Positions 11,841 to 22,611 of a DNA stretch of 64,000 nucleotides are shown here, piece after piece. How positions within the stretch are numbered: the stretch's first letter is position 1; each line of letters starts with the position of its first letter. Source of the stretch: Aspidapion aeneum (taxonomy: Eukaryota > Arthropoda > Insecta > Coleoptera > Brentidae); assembly GCA_963576565.1 (NCBI GenBank), contig OY755046.1:62723471-62787470 (forward strand). The letters run 5' to 3'. Position numbers and translations under genes: made by a program. The notes beneath the pieces are model-generated. The model was not told the origin of the DNA, ran no database searches, and saw only the letters and a program-made list of their open reading frames with translations.

Positions 11841-12204
11841 ATCCCAAAATGGGGAATATGATTGCCTTATTTAAAGTTATAAACTGCTAAAGGTAGTACC
11901 CTGACATGGGTCGTGCAAATCTCGTGCCAATTGGACATCAGTCGCTCATTAGAATATATCATTCTGTCTGTGTGTCCGTGACTCTGTGCGCTAATAGCTC
12001 CATTTACCAATGTTCAGATCGAATTAATGATTTCATTCGCAATAGGTACTATCAAATAGCCAGCAATAAGGTGGGTAATGTAGCCAATAAATAAGGCAAT
12101 TATCAAATAAACATGGAGATCTTCAAACCTGGTTGAATTTTAATTTTGAGGTGTAGGGGAAAGGCGGACAAACCAGGGTAGGTTTCTAAAATTGAGTACC
12201 TCAT
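11841..12204. other. Interval without a recognised gene
   Basis: A 62-codon plus frame (11906-12094) has no domain. From about 12150 a GGGGAAAGGCGGACAAACCAGGG stretch resembles the start of 40635-40670. Confidence 0.3.
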
Positions 12205-12590
12205 TTTTATTCTCATTTTCTATTCTTCTAGAAAAAAAGACACAACTTTGTGATACGCGGATACGCCGTTTAAAAAAAAATATTTTCTCCAAAAAAAGTA
12301 TTTTAAGATTTTTCTCCAAAGTTTTTTTGAAAACTGAATAAACACATGATATCTTGATGAAATAAAGACATGGTTTTTTTTCGTGATCCATAACCGCTGT
12401 TTATGGATGCCAATTAAGTGCTAACCGTGGACTTGGCCTACTTAGGTGATACATCGTTCAAAAGATAATTTAATTTTCTACAATAAAGTTGATTACACAT
12501 TTTCCGCAACATGCTTTCCTTTTGAGAAAATGACATAAAACTGAATAATTTCGGTTTATTTTGCATATACTATGGAAATACATAGAAAAC
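12205..12590. repeat. Interspersed repeat (partner at 26335-26620)
   Basis: Shared blocks include CAACTTTGTGATACG, GGATGCCAATTAAGTGCTAA, GGTGATACATCGTT-AAAAG and CATAAAACTGAATAATTTCG. It is AT-rich and non-coding. The class is unknown. Confidence 0.65.
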
Positions 12591-12597
12591 GAGTGTA

Positions 12598-14115
12598 CAG
12601 CGTGTCCCATTTTCGATGGGATTAAATGGGAAACTCGGTTATTATTAAAGATATTGATTTTCTGATTGCACCTTACCGTGCTCTTTTTTTGAGCCCTTAA
12701 AAATGGCGTAATCAGATTTTTGCAATACCCCGTAGTTTCGCTAATACAGGGAGTTTTTGAAAAAATTGTATTTTTAATAATCCCTTCTAGCTCGCTTATT
12801 TTGCGAGATATTTTTATTCTGTAAACACCTTTTTATGGCAACTTTTTTAGAAGAATATAATGACGTTGCCAACTTTTTAAAATATTGTTTAGTTTTTGAG
12901 ATATGGTATTTATCATAAAAAAATTAAATACAGACCTGGATTTTTTTTATTACTATTTTGATTGGTTTCATGCTAGTATTATCATAAATTAATAAAAATT
13001 TTAAATTTTTTTGTTTTAAGGTAAAAAAGAATATTTAATATTTAAAAAAAAATTAGTCCAAACCTGGATATTTCCAACTAAATATAAATTAAAAATTGCT
13101 ACTTAAACAATTTTTAGTTTAACTGTTGTGATACTTAGCATATTAAAATGGTTTTACGTTAATTTACAGATTTATTTGAAACAAAGTATGCGAAAAATAC
13201 AAAAAAAAAAACAAATTACAAAAAATAACTAATTTTTCTGATTACCATTATGTGTAAGACATTGTTGGCATTTTTGAGTAATTTTTCTTAACGCATTTTG
13301 CATAAAAATATTTCTGCCATTTAAATATTGGGATTTTGTTGCTTGAATGAAGCAGTCAAACATATCACATTTTTCAAAATCTGGATATGGTCGATTTTTA
13401 GCCAGTTTAAAATAATTCTAAGCCATTCACAAAAATGACAAGTAAAATGACAATGTCAATTTCACGCTTTTGTTTTGTAAATTTCACGACCTGCTGTGCT
13501 ACCATCAAATAATTAGCATGATATTATTTTTGGAACTTTTTAACGTTTTTTACTTTATTTATAAATCTTTTAATTATCATTTCAAAACAGATAAACTAAA
13601 AATCATTCAACTAGTGTGTCTTGCAATTTTTAATTTATAATTACGTTGGAAATTTCCAGGTTCGCACTGTAATTTTTTTTTCAAATATTTAATAGTTTTT
13701 TTTAACCCTAAATCAAAAAAAGTTTTATCATTTTAAGGTAATAATAGCATGGAACCAATCAAAATAGTAATAAAAAAAATCCAGGTCCGTATTTAATTTT
13801 TTTATGTTAAATACCATATCTCAAAAACTAAACAATATTTTAAAAAATTGACAACGTCATTATTTTGCTCTAAAGGTGGAAAGGTTTTTACAGAATATAA
13901 TAATCTTGCAAAATAAGCGAGATACAAGGAATTAATTAAAATGCAATTTTTTTCAAAAACTCCCTGTATTAGGGAAACCACGGGGTATAGCAAAAATCTT
14001 ATTACACCATTTTTAAGGGCTCCAAAAAAGAGCACGGTAAGATGCAATCAGAAAATCGATATCTTTAATAATAACCGAGTTTCCCATTTAATCCCATCGA
14101 AAATGGGACACGCTG
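12598..14115. mobile_element. 1.5-kb palindromic element P2
   Basis: The ends CAGCGTGTCCCATTTTCGAT and its complement are flanked by TA (12596-12597, 14116-14117). The arms pair from the termini inward through the GATATGGTATTTA and GACCTGGATTTTTTTTATTA blocks for at least 500 bp each, imperfectly towards the centre. The central 350 bp or so is single-copy and holds the open frame described next. Half-copies of the arm occur at 171-489. The TA duplication indicates mariner-type mobilisation. Confidence 0.85.
13229..13417 (-). CDS. 62-codon open frame in the loop of P2, preceded by an acceptor-like AG
   Basis: On the minus strand an open frame of 62 codons runs from directly after a TTAG (13421-13418, a plausible 3' splice site) to TAG at 13231-13229. 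It starts NYFKLAKNRPYPDFEKC, contains MFDCFIQATKSQYLNGRN near the middle, and ends in a KCQQCLTHNG region with a C-x2-C pair. Codons look protein-like (balanced charged and aromatic residues) in a very AT-rich background where chance frames are short. No initiator is needed if it is a terminal exon. It may be a captured host exon or the last piece of a transposase. I do not recognise the family. Confidence 0.4.
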   Translation of the reverse strand, partial: NYFKLAKNRPYPDFEKCDMFDCFIQATKSQYLNGRNIFMQNALRKITQKCQQCLTHNGNQKN

Positions 14116-14119
14116 TACT

Positions 14120-14505
14120 GCTAACACTTCAGGGTTCTTATCTCACCTAGGGTACTATAGAGAGAACTCAGTGATGTCTGATTTTATAGGCTATTAGTTG
14201 GTCCATTCTTCTATACCCTTTCAGGGCGTTATACAACTCAATGAGTTGGTCTTTATTTTCTGTTATTATAGATTTTCTTAAAAATAAGCAGTTTCGAAGT
14301 TAAAGGCCACTAAACAACAAAATTATTCAAAATCCAAAATGACGGCAAAATGTTTAGCGTCATAACTCGAAAATCATTCGTCTGACAAGAAAACGAACAA
14401 AAGCGTTTTTGTAGAAAATTTCATTGTCTTCAACTTTTGTTTAAAACTTTTTTTCTAATACGTGCAGGAACCAAGTAATACACAAGCAAGCTAAAATTCT
14501 ATAAT
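14120..14505. other. Interval without a recognised gene
   Basis: Near 14200-14290 the minus strand has a short frame with ENKDQLIELYNALKGYRR, possibly a retroelement scrap. The rest is unremarkable AT-rich sequence. Confidence 0.25.
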
Positions 14506-14506
14506 A

Positions 14507-14779
14507 GGGACTTATTGCAATAAAGCCAGGCAATAATTGTGCCGGGCACTATTCTCACAGTTTCGCATTATAATAACAGCTGTCTTATTTTAAAATTAGG
14601 CCTTTGTGTATTATATTAGCCGGAATTAACAGTGCCATTACTAATAAAAAATAAACGACTGGATTTATAAATTCGACTTTGGTATGTCAATTTTGAAGGA
14701 TGAAATGTCAGTTTTCAATGGAAAACTGTCAGAATAGTGCCCGGCTGTATTATTGCCTGGCTTTATTGCAATAAGTCCC
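14507..14779. mobile_element. MITE family G (GGGACTTATTGCAATAAAG), copy 1
   Basis: It has 30-40 bp inverted termini beginning GGGACTTATTGCAATAAAGC, flanked by TA on both sides (14505-14506, 14780-14781). Length is 273 bp. It is non-coding. Copy 2 lies at 21158-21433 in the opposite internal orientation, and an interrupted, decayed copy lies at about 48955-49776. Confidence 0.9.
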
Positions 14780-14781
14780 TA

Positions 14782-15198
14782 ATGACTGGTCAATTATTCT
14801 TTTTTCTGAAACTTCAAATTTTCGTAGTTTTTTATTACCAGTTTGGTTTGGTTTTGCGACTTTATAAAAAATACACTGGGGTATTCCTTTATATCTGCAA
14901 CGAAATGGTGATACAAAGAATACCGCCATTCAGAATGTAGCGTGGTCTCTCTAAGGATTTTGCAGTTTGACAACCATTGCTATGTCGTCTAATTATTTAG
15001 TTGAATTTCGTAATACTTCATTTAATGCACACAAAAAAGGCAAACAATTTTGTTCTGATTTTCTTAATTGATTCCAAGGAATCCTTTTTTTATTCGTTAA
15101 TTAAACCTAATAGGTCTCCATTTATTCTATTATTTTTTACCACATTCTTGAATTTGGCTTTGGTCACTTTAATAATTAGTTCTAAAATTAAAAAATAC
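14782..15198. other. AT-rich interval
   Basis: Two plus frames of 67-69 codons (14737-14940, partly in the MITE, and 15001-15210) show no domain and look like chance. Confidence 0.3.
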
Positions 15199-15335
15199 TA
15201 CTTTCCTTAGAAAAAATGAGGTTAATTGCATTGTAACGTAGTCTGTATGGGGACTGTAGGGACATACAATTTGGCAACCACATAAAGCTGTATGAAAATC
15301 TTTCCCTAAACTATCAAAAAATAATTGGATCCATA
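15199..15335 (-). repeat. Inverted partial copy of the 15678-15961 element interior
   Basis: CATTGTAACGTAGTCTGTAT through CTATCAAAAAATAATTGGAT matches the reverse complement of about 15768-15905 nearly base for base. Confidence 0.8.
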
Positions 15336-15339
15336 ACGG

Positions 15340-15675
15340 ATCTAATACCTTCCTAGCTAGCCTATTAGCACACAGTGAGGCGTTGAAAATCAGCCTTGAA
15401 AACAGTTTGTTATAAATATCTCGGAAACTATAGCTCTTACGAAGTTTTTTTAATATAAATTATTGAGCAAAATGTAGTCTACTATATTCCGAAAAAAAGC
15501 ATTTTAAAAATTTTTTAATTGGCAAAAAACTGTCATTAGCATTAATGGATTTTGACCAAAATCTAATCAGCTCGTTAGAGTGTTGAATACTATTTTAACT
15601 GAAAATTTTATGAAAATGGGTTCAACGATTTAGGAGCTATCCTGTTGCGGACAGAAATAAATATACACACACACA
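15340..15675. repeat. Repeat family R1, copy 1, ending in (AC)n
   Basis: Conserved blocks are CTAGCTAGCCTATTAGCACA, CAAAATGTAGTCTACTATAT, TCATTAGCATTAATGGATTT and TAGGAGCTATC-TGTT-CGGAC, followed by a CA-rich tail. A second copy is at 61238-61680 and a partial inverted one at about 16490-16600. Confidence 0.75.
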
Positions 15676-15677
15676 TA

Positions 15678-15961
15678 CAGGGTGTCTCATTATATTTTTC
15701 CCACCCTTTTAGCAGTAGCGCACCCAGGAATATGTCTTGGGGGGGCCCGAGGCTTTATTTCATGCTATCCAATTATTTTTTGATAGTTTAGGGAAAGATT
15801 TTCATACAGCTTTATGTGGTTGCCAAATTGTATGTCCCTACAGTCCCCATACAGACTACGTTACAATGCAATTAACCTCATTTTTTCTAATATCTATATA
15901 ATATTTCTATATCAATTATTAATGGTCTAAAAGGGTGGGAAAAATATAATGAGACACCCTG
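15678..15961. mobile_element. 284-bp TA-flanked MITE inside an (AC)n tract
   Basis: The termini CAGGGTGTCTCATTATATTT pair over 35 bp with the right end and are flanked by TA (15676-15677, 15962-15963). The surrounding CACACA on both sides shows insertion into a microsatellite at the tail of repeat R1. Confidence 0.88.
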
Positions 15962-16015
15962 TACACACCATCATACACATACACACACACAGACACACAT
16001 CACGACGATATTGCT

Positions 16016-16490
16016 AAGATAGGTCAAAATACACCCAAATAACACATTTTCGGCGTTATCTCAAAAAAAAAATTATCGTCGAAACTAATACCTTCTCTAG
16101 CCATTGCTGGGCGGGCTAGGAAGGTAAAAATTCTTACAATAATGCTAAACATGCGCTCAAAACAAGAAAAATGCAATACAGAAGATGCTTTAAGATTGGC
16201 AATAATGGCTAAACGGTAGCTTCCAAAAAGAAAAGGCCTTAAGCTTAAGTACAAGTTTATTATTAGTTATAATTATTATCGATTTAAAAAGCTCAATCAA
16301 AAAAATGAAACATAATTTAACACTTTTAGTGCTGGTCAGAAGTTTGGGTACAAGTAGGAAGGTGCTCAATTTTCCTTTTTTTACCTTCTTTGCTCGCGTA
16401 GCAATGGCTAGAAAAGATATCAAAATTTTTTTTTCAGACAACGCCAAATATGTGTTATTTGGGTGTATTTTGACCTATCTTGCGTTGCAT
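16016..16490. repeat. Inverted repeat, arms about 100 bp
   Basis: 16016-16120 (AGGTCAAAATACACCCAAAT...TCTAGCCATTGCT) pairs with the complement of 16380-16486. The loop is about 260 bp. The longer minus frames in this interval follow the arms and show no domain. Confidence 0.75.
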
Positions 16491-16594
16491 CAATATGCGG
16501 CTTTCGGAAAATAGTAGACTATATTTTGCTCAATAATTTAGGTTATAACCAAAAACTTCATGAGAGCTTTAATTTCTGAGATATTTACAGAAAA

Positions 16595-16810
16595 CTGTTT
16601 TGCCGAATACAACTTTTATAAAAATACAGAGATTCTGAAAACATGCCCAAAAACAAGTCGCTGGTGTTGCCATAAATTTTACTTATTCTTAACCTAGTCT
16701 TGCAAGTAATTAATGCTTGTTGATGTCGACAAAAATATTTAAATAAATGTATTTAAAAATGTATAAATGGCAAAAATATCATTTATATAAAAATCCCGTT
16801 TTGTTACAAT
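16595..16810 (+). repeat. Repeat with inverted partner at 22990-23205
   Basis: GCCGAATACAACTTTTAT...CCTAGTCTTGCA...AATCCCGTTTTGTTACA is found again in reverse complement about 6.2 kb downstream. The two copies flank the 16.8-22.9 kb block. Confidence 0.75.
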
Positions 16811-16817
16811 GTCAATA

Positions 16818-19295
16818 GGGAACTTGCCCAAAAAATCGAATCCTTTAAAAACAATTAAAATTGTAAGGTATTATCATAAGAAACTTCCTAGAAAAAGAAA
16901 AATTCCAATAACAATTAAATTACCTGAGAAATAAAGGATTGAAATTTGAATAACTTGACCTGTTCTTAAAACGCGCTGCCATTGGTTCTGACGTCACGTC
17001 TTTGGATCTCGATCCATGCGACCGTTAGCAGACATTTAAACAACACGTAAATAATTGATATTGTACTTTTTGGAGCTTTGAACGTGGTGTTCAGTTATTT
17101 CCGGACGTAGTTTTGTCTCAATTTTCTTAATTTAGTGTTTTGTGATTCTGTTAAAGTCTGAAAATGGTTGATGCGGGGTTTATAAAAGGACAATCAGACA
17201 ATTTACAAGTATAAATAGCTAAGTACTGTAAGTACTATAATATAATACAAGGGACAGAGTGGTCCAAATTGGACACTTTTGATAGGAAACGCCCATTTCT
17301 AGAGGAGATCGAAAAAAACTAACCAACATGTTACGAGCTCGATTTTTGTTAAAACATATATTGCCGAAAACCGCACATCGATATCTTAAACTACTTTCAA
17401 GATATATATTTTCAATTTGGTGAATTTTCGACCCACCCCCGTAACTTTTTTATTTATGAATATTTTTTACTACTGTAAAAAGATTCCTGAGGCACTTTTT
17501 TAAGAGCAATTCAACTGTCAAATTAAATTTTATCTGTCACTTTTAGTTTTTGAGATATTGCATAAGGTTTGTATTTTTCTTATGGAATGACCTTTTTTTT
17601 ATTCCATTTTTGAAATCAGCGTAATTTTTTTTTACAAGCTTTTATTTAGCTTTAGATGTTCTGTCTAACTATCTAACTATTTATCAAATCTTGTGAAGGG
17701 TTTTTGACACACTTGGTCCCATGACAATACAACATTAAGAAAAAAATATCCTCCCACCCCTACCCCCACCCCCTTCCATAGAAAAATTTGTTTTTGACAC
17801 ACTTCCCTTTATCCGATTGGGATGAAATTTGGTATACATATAGTGATCCGATGACAATACAATATTAAGAAAAAAATATCCTCCCACCCCTACCCCCACC
17901 CCCTTTTATAGAAAAATGTGTTTTTGACACACTTCCCATTATCCGATTTGGATGAAATTTGGTATTCACATAGTGGTCCGATGACAATACAACATTAAAA
18001 AAAAATATCCTCCCACCCCTACCCCTACCCCCTTCCATAGAAAATGCGTTTTTGACACACTTCCCATTATCCAATTTGGATGAAATTTGGTATACATATA
18101 GTGGTCCGATGACAATACAACATTGAAAAAAATCCTACCACTCCTACCCCCATCTATAGAAAAATGCGTTTTTGACACACTTCCCATTATCCGATTTGGA
18201 TGAAATTTGGTATACATATAGTGGTCCGATGACAATACAACAATAATGCAAAATGGTCCTCCCATCCTACCCCCCCACCCCCTTCCATAAAAAATGCGTT
18301 TTTGACACACTTCACTTCAAATGACTTTTATAAAATTTAGTATATGCATAAAGGTCCGATGGCAATACAGCCCAAACAAAAAATATATTTCTACCTCTAC
18401 CCCCTCCCTCCCCCAATAGAAAAATGAGTTTCCAAACAACTCACGATCAGCGATTTCATTATAATCTAGAATAAACTCTTCTGTTGAGACTAAATAATTT
18501 GGTACCTCTGCATTTTTCTGCTAGATTGATTCTTGCAAATAGTGATATTTAATTGATACGGATATCTTATCGTACTAACATCGTCAAAATTTCCATCAGT
18601 CGGCCATCGCTTTTATTATTATGATAATATTAGAATGTTAGAAAATTATTTTTAAATTTAGTGCATTTTATAGAAGCTTGTGACTTAAAAAAATTTTTTT
18701 ACCAATTTATTTAAATGACATGTCACACTTAATATTTAATTTTTTATTTTTTTTATTGTTTTTTATATTTTTAGTTTTTAGTTACCTCTTAACTTTTTTT
18801 TTAGTTTGCTGAATAAGAATTGGTTTAAATTATTTTTAAATTATTTAAAAAAAATAAAAAAAATAAGAAGTAATAAAAATATAAAAATATAATAAAATAT
18901 AAAAAAATTAAATATTAAATGTGAAAAATTATTTTAAAGGAAATTTTACGCTAATTTTAAAAATCGAATAAAATAACTAAAAGTGACAAATAAACTTTAA
19001 TTTGACAGTTGAATTTCTCTTAAAAAAGTTTTTACAGAAATAAAAAATATTCATAAATAAAAAAGTTATGAACCGAATGGCCGTTATACTTATAAGGGGC
19101 CCGGGATTTTTCTAAGGAATGACGTCACAGCGGCTGCCGCGCATTTTGCTGTGTTTGAATATACCAGTCAGCGATTCCAACTTTAATTATTTATTGTAAA
19201 ATAAGTATTGCGATTTAAGGGCTAATATTTGGTATAATGCGTTTTCATACAGAAACACACATTTTAGTAAAATAAAAAAAAATGGGCAAGTTCCC
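16818..19295. mobile_element. 2.5-kb TA-flanked element with GGGAACTTGCCCA termini
   Basis: GGGAACTTGCCCA on the left and its complement on the right are each flanked by TA (16816-16817, 19296-19297). Inside are a second inverted repeat (about 17430-17620 against 18940-19075) and a 120-130 bp satellite. No transposase is visible. The internal arms resemble those of the palindromic element at 46223-47103 (CTGTCA, CACTTTTAG, TTTTTTATTTATGAA), so it may be a larger relative or a compound element. Confidence 0.65.
17690..18440. repeat. 120-130 bp satellite, about five units
   Basis: Units begin near 17701, 17790, 17921, 18050, 18170 and 18300 with TTTTTGACACACTTCCC, then GATGAAATTTGGTATACAT, GGTCCGATGACAATACAACA and a C-rich stretch (CCCACCCCTACCCCCACCC). 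Minus-strand frames with repeated MGSVSKTHF are artefacts of this array. Confidence 0.9.
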
Positions 19296-19299
19296 TATT

Positions 19300-19560
19300 G
19301 TCTGGATTAGCCATTTTTTGTTCTGAAGTTTGTGGCCTTTTGTCTAGTAAGCCACAGCTAAATCTAAACTACAAACAAGTCAGTCAGTCAGGTTGCGGTA
19401 AAATAATTGCAAAAATAAAATGCAAAATGATCGGCATAAGTCAATCACAGAACTCGACATGACTTCGTTTTATCTTGACGTGATGAGGCTTGAGAAAGTA
19501 ATTCAGTTTTAGATTTTTTTTTCGAAAAAATTGAAAATCATTTTGCCTCCTCAGCAGGGA
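19300..19560. other. Interval without a recognised gene
   Basis: AT-rich to mixed sequence. No domain and no repeat partner identified. Confidence 0.3.
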
Positions 19561-20080
19561 ACACAAAGGATCAGCAAAACTAACAGTAAACTTTGTTCAT
19601 GCCCGTTTAGATACAAAAATGTTTGTTTTCTTTATTCACGGGTACTAAACTTTACGTTTCTAGGATTTTTGACTCACACTCCGCTGACACGACATAAAAC
19701 ATCGCGAAGGCGTTAAAAATGCAATATGCGGTCATGGGTACTGTTTTTGTTTTATCTGCCTTGCTTTTGTTTTTACTCTGTTAGTTTCTTTTGTATTTAT
19801 AGATGTCAACACTTATGTGAAAGCATACGGTATATTTCTCTTACCAATATCGTAAGATGAGATTCATATAACGTCTCTATAGCTTTATAAAAGTGTCACA
19901 TTGACCATACAGTGTTCTGAAGATTCCCTTAAGGACGAAACGAATCAGTTAACTGTCAACACTTAGTAGGTGTCCATTAGATCTTGGACCCCCGTAGGTG
20001 TAGAGCTTTCGAGCTACCCACGGAAAAATACAAGAGAAACAAAATCTTTCTATGTCCGCTTAGCTACTAAAATATTTTGT
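19560..20080 (-). repeat. Diverged copies of the P4 arm sequence
   Basis: Blocks such as AGTGTTCTGAAGA-TCCCTTAAGGACGAAACG, AGGTGTCCATTAGATCTTGG and GAGCTACCCACGGAAAAAT match the arm of the palindrome at 39183-40212, with breaks and an inverted portion around 19570-19720. Confidence 0.65.
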
Positions 20081-20344
20081 TCATTTTATTGAGAAAACTT
20101 ATAAAAATCGTCCTCCGTTCTTCAAAATTCTTTACACTGAAAGTTTATTAAAGATGGTGCCCTAACAGCACAATTTCGTTTCTGTAACGTCCCTGTGACG
20201 TCTGGGTTGTGACATAATTAGCATAGAACCGTAACTGCAAGCCTAAATTAAAGATCTGCAAAGTTCTTTAAACTACAAGATTAAATTATTTGGCTTTAAA
20301 CTCCGTTGATCTGACCTAAAAGACAATGTGTGTCGTAGGTCACT

Positions 20345-20582
20345 TGATGGATTCTCTCTATCAATCGATAGTTTCATCGATCGATGATATAGCAGTTTTA
20401 CTCGCCTGCTGCTGTTTTAGTTTCACTCGTATTTCGTCAGATGGCGCTTCTTGCAGAGTACATGATTCTGTTTTCGCACTAGAAACGTAAGGTGAGAGAC
20501 AAAACCGTGTACTTAATATAGGAAGGGTGTGACATTGACCAAGCAGTGTTCTGAAGAGTCCCATAAAGACAAAACAGTTAAC
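20345..20582 (+). repeat. P4-arm fragment
   Basis: It carries ATCGATCGATGATATAGCAG, the AGATGGCGCTTCTTGCA block and CAGTGTTCTGAAGAGTCCCATA-AGAC in the same order as the right arm of the palindrome at 39183-40212. Confidence 0.65.
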
Positions 20583-20792
20583 TTTGGTAATTATTGGAGT
20601 ATTTGCAAAATATATAACTTTGCTTCAAAAAATAGTCAACATTTTTATCCAAACTCTTCATATTGAAGAAAAACCTTCAAATCTCGCAACACTTACCTTA
20701 AATACTCGAAGTTTGCCTTTGTTCATATTTAGAAAATTTATTTTATGTGTTCAAGTCTTATTATTATAATGCTATTGAGATGTTGAGTGGTG

Positions 20793-20823
20793 CCACAAAG
20801 TATATAGGCTATATACTTTGTGG
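20793..20823. repeat. Perfect 15-bp hairpin
   Basis: CCACAAAGTATATAG, one base, then its exact complement. It precedes a GC-richer patch. Confidence 0.9.
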
Positions 20824-20859
20824 TGGTGTGCCCCCTAGTAGCAATATCCGTGCGGCGCT

Positions 20860-21095
20860 GTGTATGACCTACGGGCCCTAGAAACGTATATGGGACGTTC
20901 CGATCGAAACGTCTCCTGAACCGCTACTGAGAACGTTCCTGGAATGTATTATTTGGGTTCAGCGTTGTACGAGACCTACAGGGGACGTATATATGGGACG
21001 TTACCTGAACCGCTGCGGGAAACTTCCTCATTGTGTTTTACTTGAGACCTACGGTGGACGTTCCAAGACCGAAGTGTGTTATTATGTTCTATTAG
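20860..21095. repeat. Degenerate tandem GACCTAC/GGGACGTTCC repeat
   Basis: The words GACCTAC-GG, ACGTATAT-GGGACGTT and CCTGAACCGCT recur two or three times at spacings of about 60-110 bp. It is much richer in CG than its surroundings. Confidence 0.5.
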
Positions 21096-21157
21096 ACCAT
21101 CTTTATAGAAGAAAATAATGTTTTATAAAAATTAAAAAATCACATTAATAGTAAATA

Positions 21158-21433
21158 GGGACTTATTGCAATAAAGGCAAGCAATAATATTGCCGGGCAC
21201 TATTCTGACTGATTTCCATTAAAAACTGACAGTTGACCGTTCAAAATTGACATACCAAAGTCGAATTTATAAATCCAGTCGTTTATTTTCGATTAATAAT
21301 GGCGGCACTATTAATTCCGGCTCTTATAATACACAAAGGCCTAATTTTGAAAGAAGACAGCTGTTCTTATAATGCGAAACTGTCAGAATAGTGCCAGGCA
21401 CAATTAGTGCCTGGCTTTATTGCAATAAGTCCC
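21158..21433. mobile_element. MITE family G, copy 2
   Basis: 276 bp with GGGACTTATTGCAATAAAG termini and TA flanks (21156-21157, 21434-21435). Its interior is inverted relative to copy 1 at 14507. Confidence 0.9.
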
Positions 21434-21773
21434 TAATATTTATTTATGTGAACAAAATGTTAATCTAGAAATCTTGACCCCTAGGAGTTCTATTTGAATA
21501 TAGATGTTGCGTCATTTATGTCATTTTTATTATGTCACAATTAGTAAAACAGTTTTATTGGTGTACACCACAAAAAAACAGGTCCAATTTAATTTATATA
21601 GAGGTTTCGAATACGACTAACTTGTCCGGTGGTTCTGCAATATGGTTGGTTCCCAGAACAAATTGTTTAGATAATAAATTTTACTAAATTAATTACAAAA
21701 TTATACACATACGGTGATTATTACACAAAATATCATATTTTCTTTCAAGTTTCAAACAGTGGCGGCTGGTGAG

Positions 21774-21998
21774 CAGTGGCGTGTCGTATAGGTAGCCAGG
21801 GGGGAGCGAACGCCCAACCCGCCCCCGCCCCTCTGCCTTTGGCGCCCCTGGCATCCTTTGAGAAAAAAATAGAACTAATAGTGTTATTATTTTTAAAAAA
21901 AAGTTTGTAATTTATTTGACTCCCATACCTATATTTGCGCCCCTTAAGGTCTTCGCCCCCCCCCCCCCCCCCGCCCTTTTATCCACGACACGCTACTG
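21774..21998. mobile_element. Nested 225-bp hAT-type MITE
   Basis: CAGTGGCGTGTCG and its complement CGACACGCTACTG bound a C-rich interior. Flanking octamers CTGGTGAG (21766-21773) and CTGGTGAT (21999-22006) match 7 of 8, the 8-bp duplication of an hAT insertion. Removing it restores the continuity seen in the related element at 40731. Confidence 0.85.
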
Positions 21999-22229
21999 CT
22001 GGTGATGTAATAAATTGGGGGGGCAAAAATTTATATTGCATGGAAAAGGAGATAAAAAAAATTTACCTAAACAATTTTATTTTAGCATTTTACAAAGAAG
22101 CAGCTACTTGGAGATTTTGGAAAAGGAGTGAAAAAATCCTAAACTCCACACAATTTTTTTTTTCACTCCTTTTCCAAAATTACAAAGATGCTCCACGACG
22201 GAGAATTCAAACAATATATGCTACTTGGT

Positions 22230-22560
22230 GTAGTTTTTAGTTTATTTCTTTATAGATAAAGTCTATTCGCCTTTCTTTTACACGCGAAAAGTGCTCAGAT
22301 TAGCAGCATCCTCAAAAATCCCACAGAATTTTAAACGGTCTATTAACCTTCTAAGTATATGTCTATTTTTTCCCACATTTTCATGATATTCGTTAAATTT
22401 TTGCCTATAGGCACTATTCAATTGGCACCTAATATCAGTCTTGCCTAGCATAGAAAATTCTATGTGGTTATTTAAATAAGTAACACTTACTTTATGTCTT
22501 TAACTTTTCACTAAAGTGCTTGATATCACACATTCCCTTTGCCACCCACATTTCGTTTTT
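22230..22560 (-). pseudogene. ZMYM1-like hAT transposase N-terminal remnant, copy 1
   Basis: The minus strand can be followed as CDIKHFSEKL near 22535, NNHIEFSMLGKTDIRCQL near 22460, then NAYR-like and NRHILRRLIDRLKFCGIFE near 22350, ending in a short tail and stop. This is the segment after the TTF-type zinc finger in ZMYM1-like hAT proteins (usual form: EFS-LGK-DI-EQL..AYR..I..HNE.V..NR.IL..LID..+FCG.FE.ALRG). Frame breaks are present and the catalytic RNase-H-like core is absent. Confidence 0.7.
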
Positions 22561-22611
22561 CAAAATCGCACAACCAGTTTTCGGCATCGTAGAATTTTGT
22601 ATACGCCACTG

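Larger units (their letters stand above)
21757..22611 (-). mobile_element. Deleted hAT element (CAGTGGCGGCTGGTGA end)
   Basis: It starts CAGTGGCGGCTGGTGA and ends GTATACGCCACTG, a CAGTGGCG inverted terminus typical of hAT elements. It contains an N-terminal transposase remnant (next entry) and a smaller nested element. The flanking 8 bp do not match, so it is old or rearranged. The related copy at 40731 shares most of its interior. Confidence 0.65.

Noticed and set aside
17865..18310. Minus-strand frames of 69-114 codons with repeated MGSVSKTHF
   Set aside because: They are the 120-130 bp satellite read in one frame. The unit length changes phase between copies, and no protein is implied.
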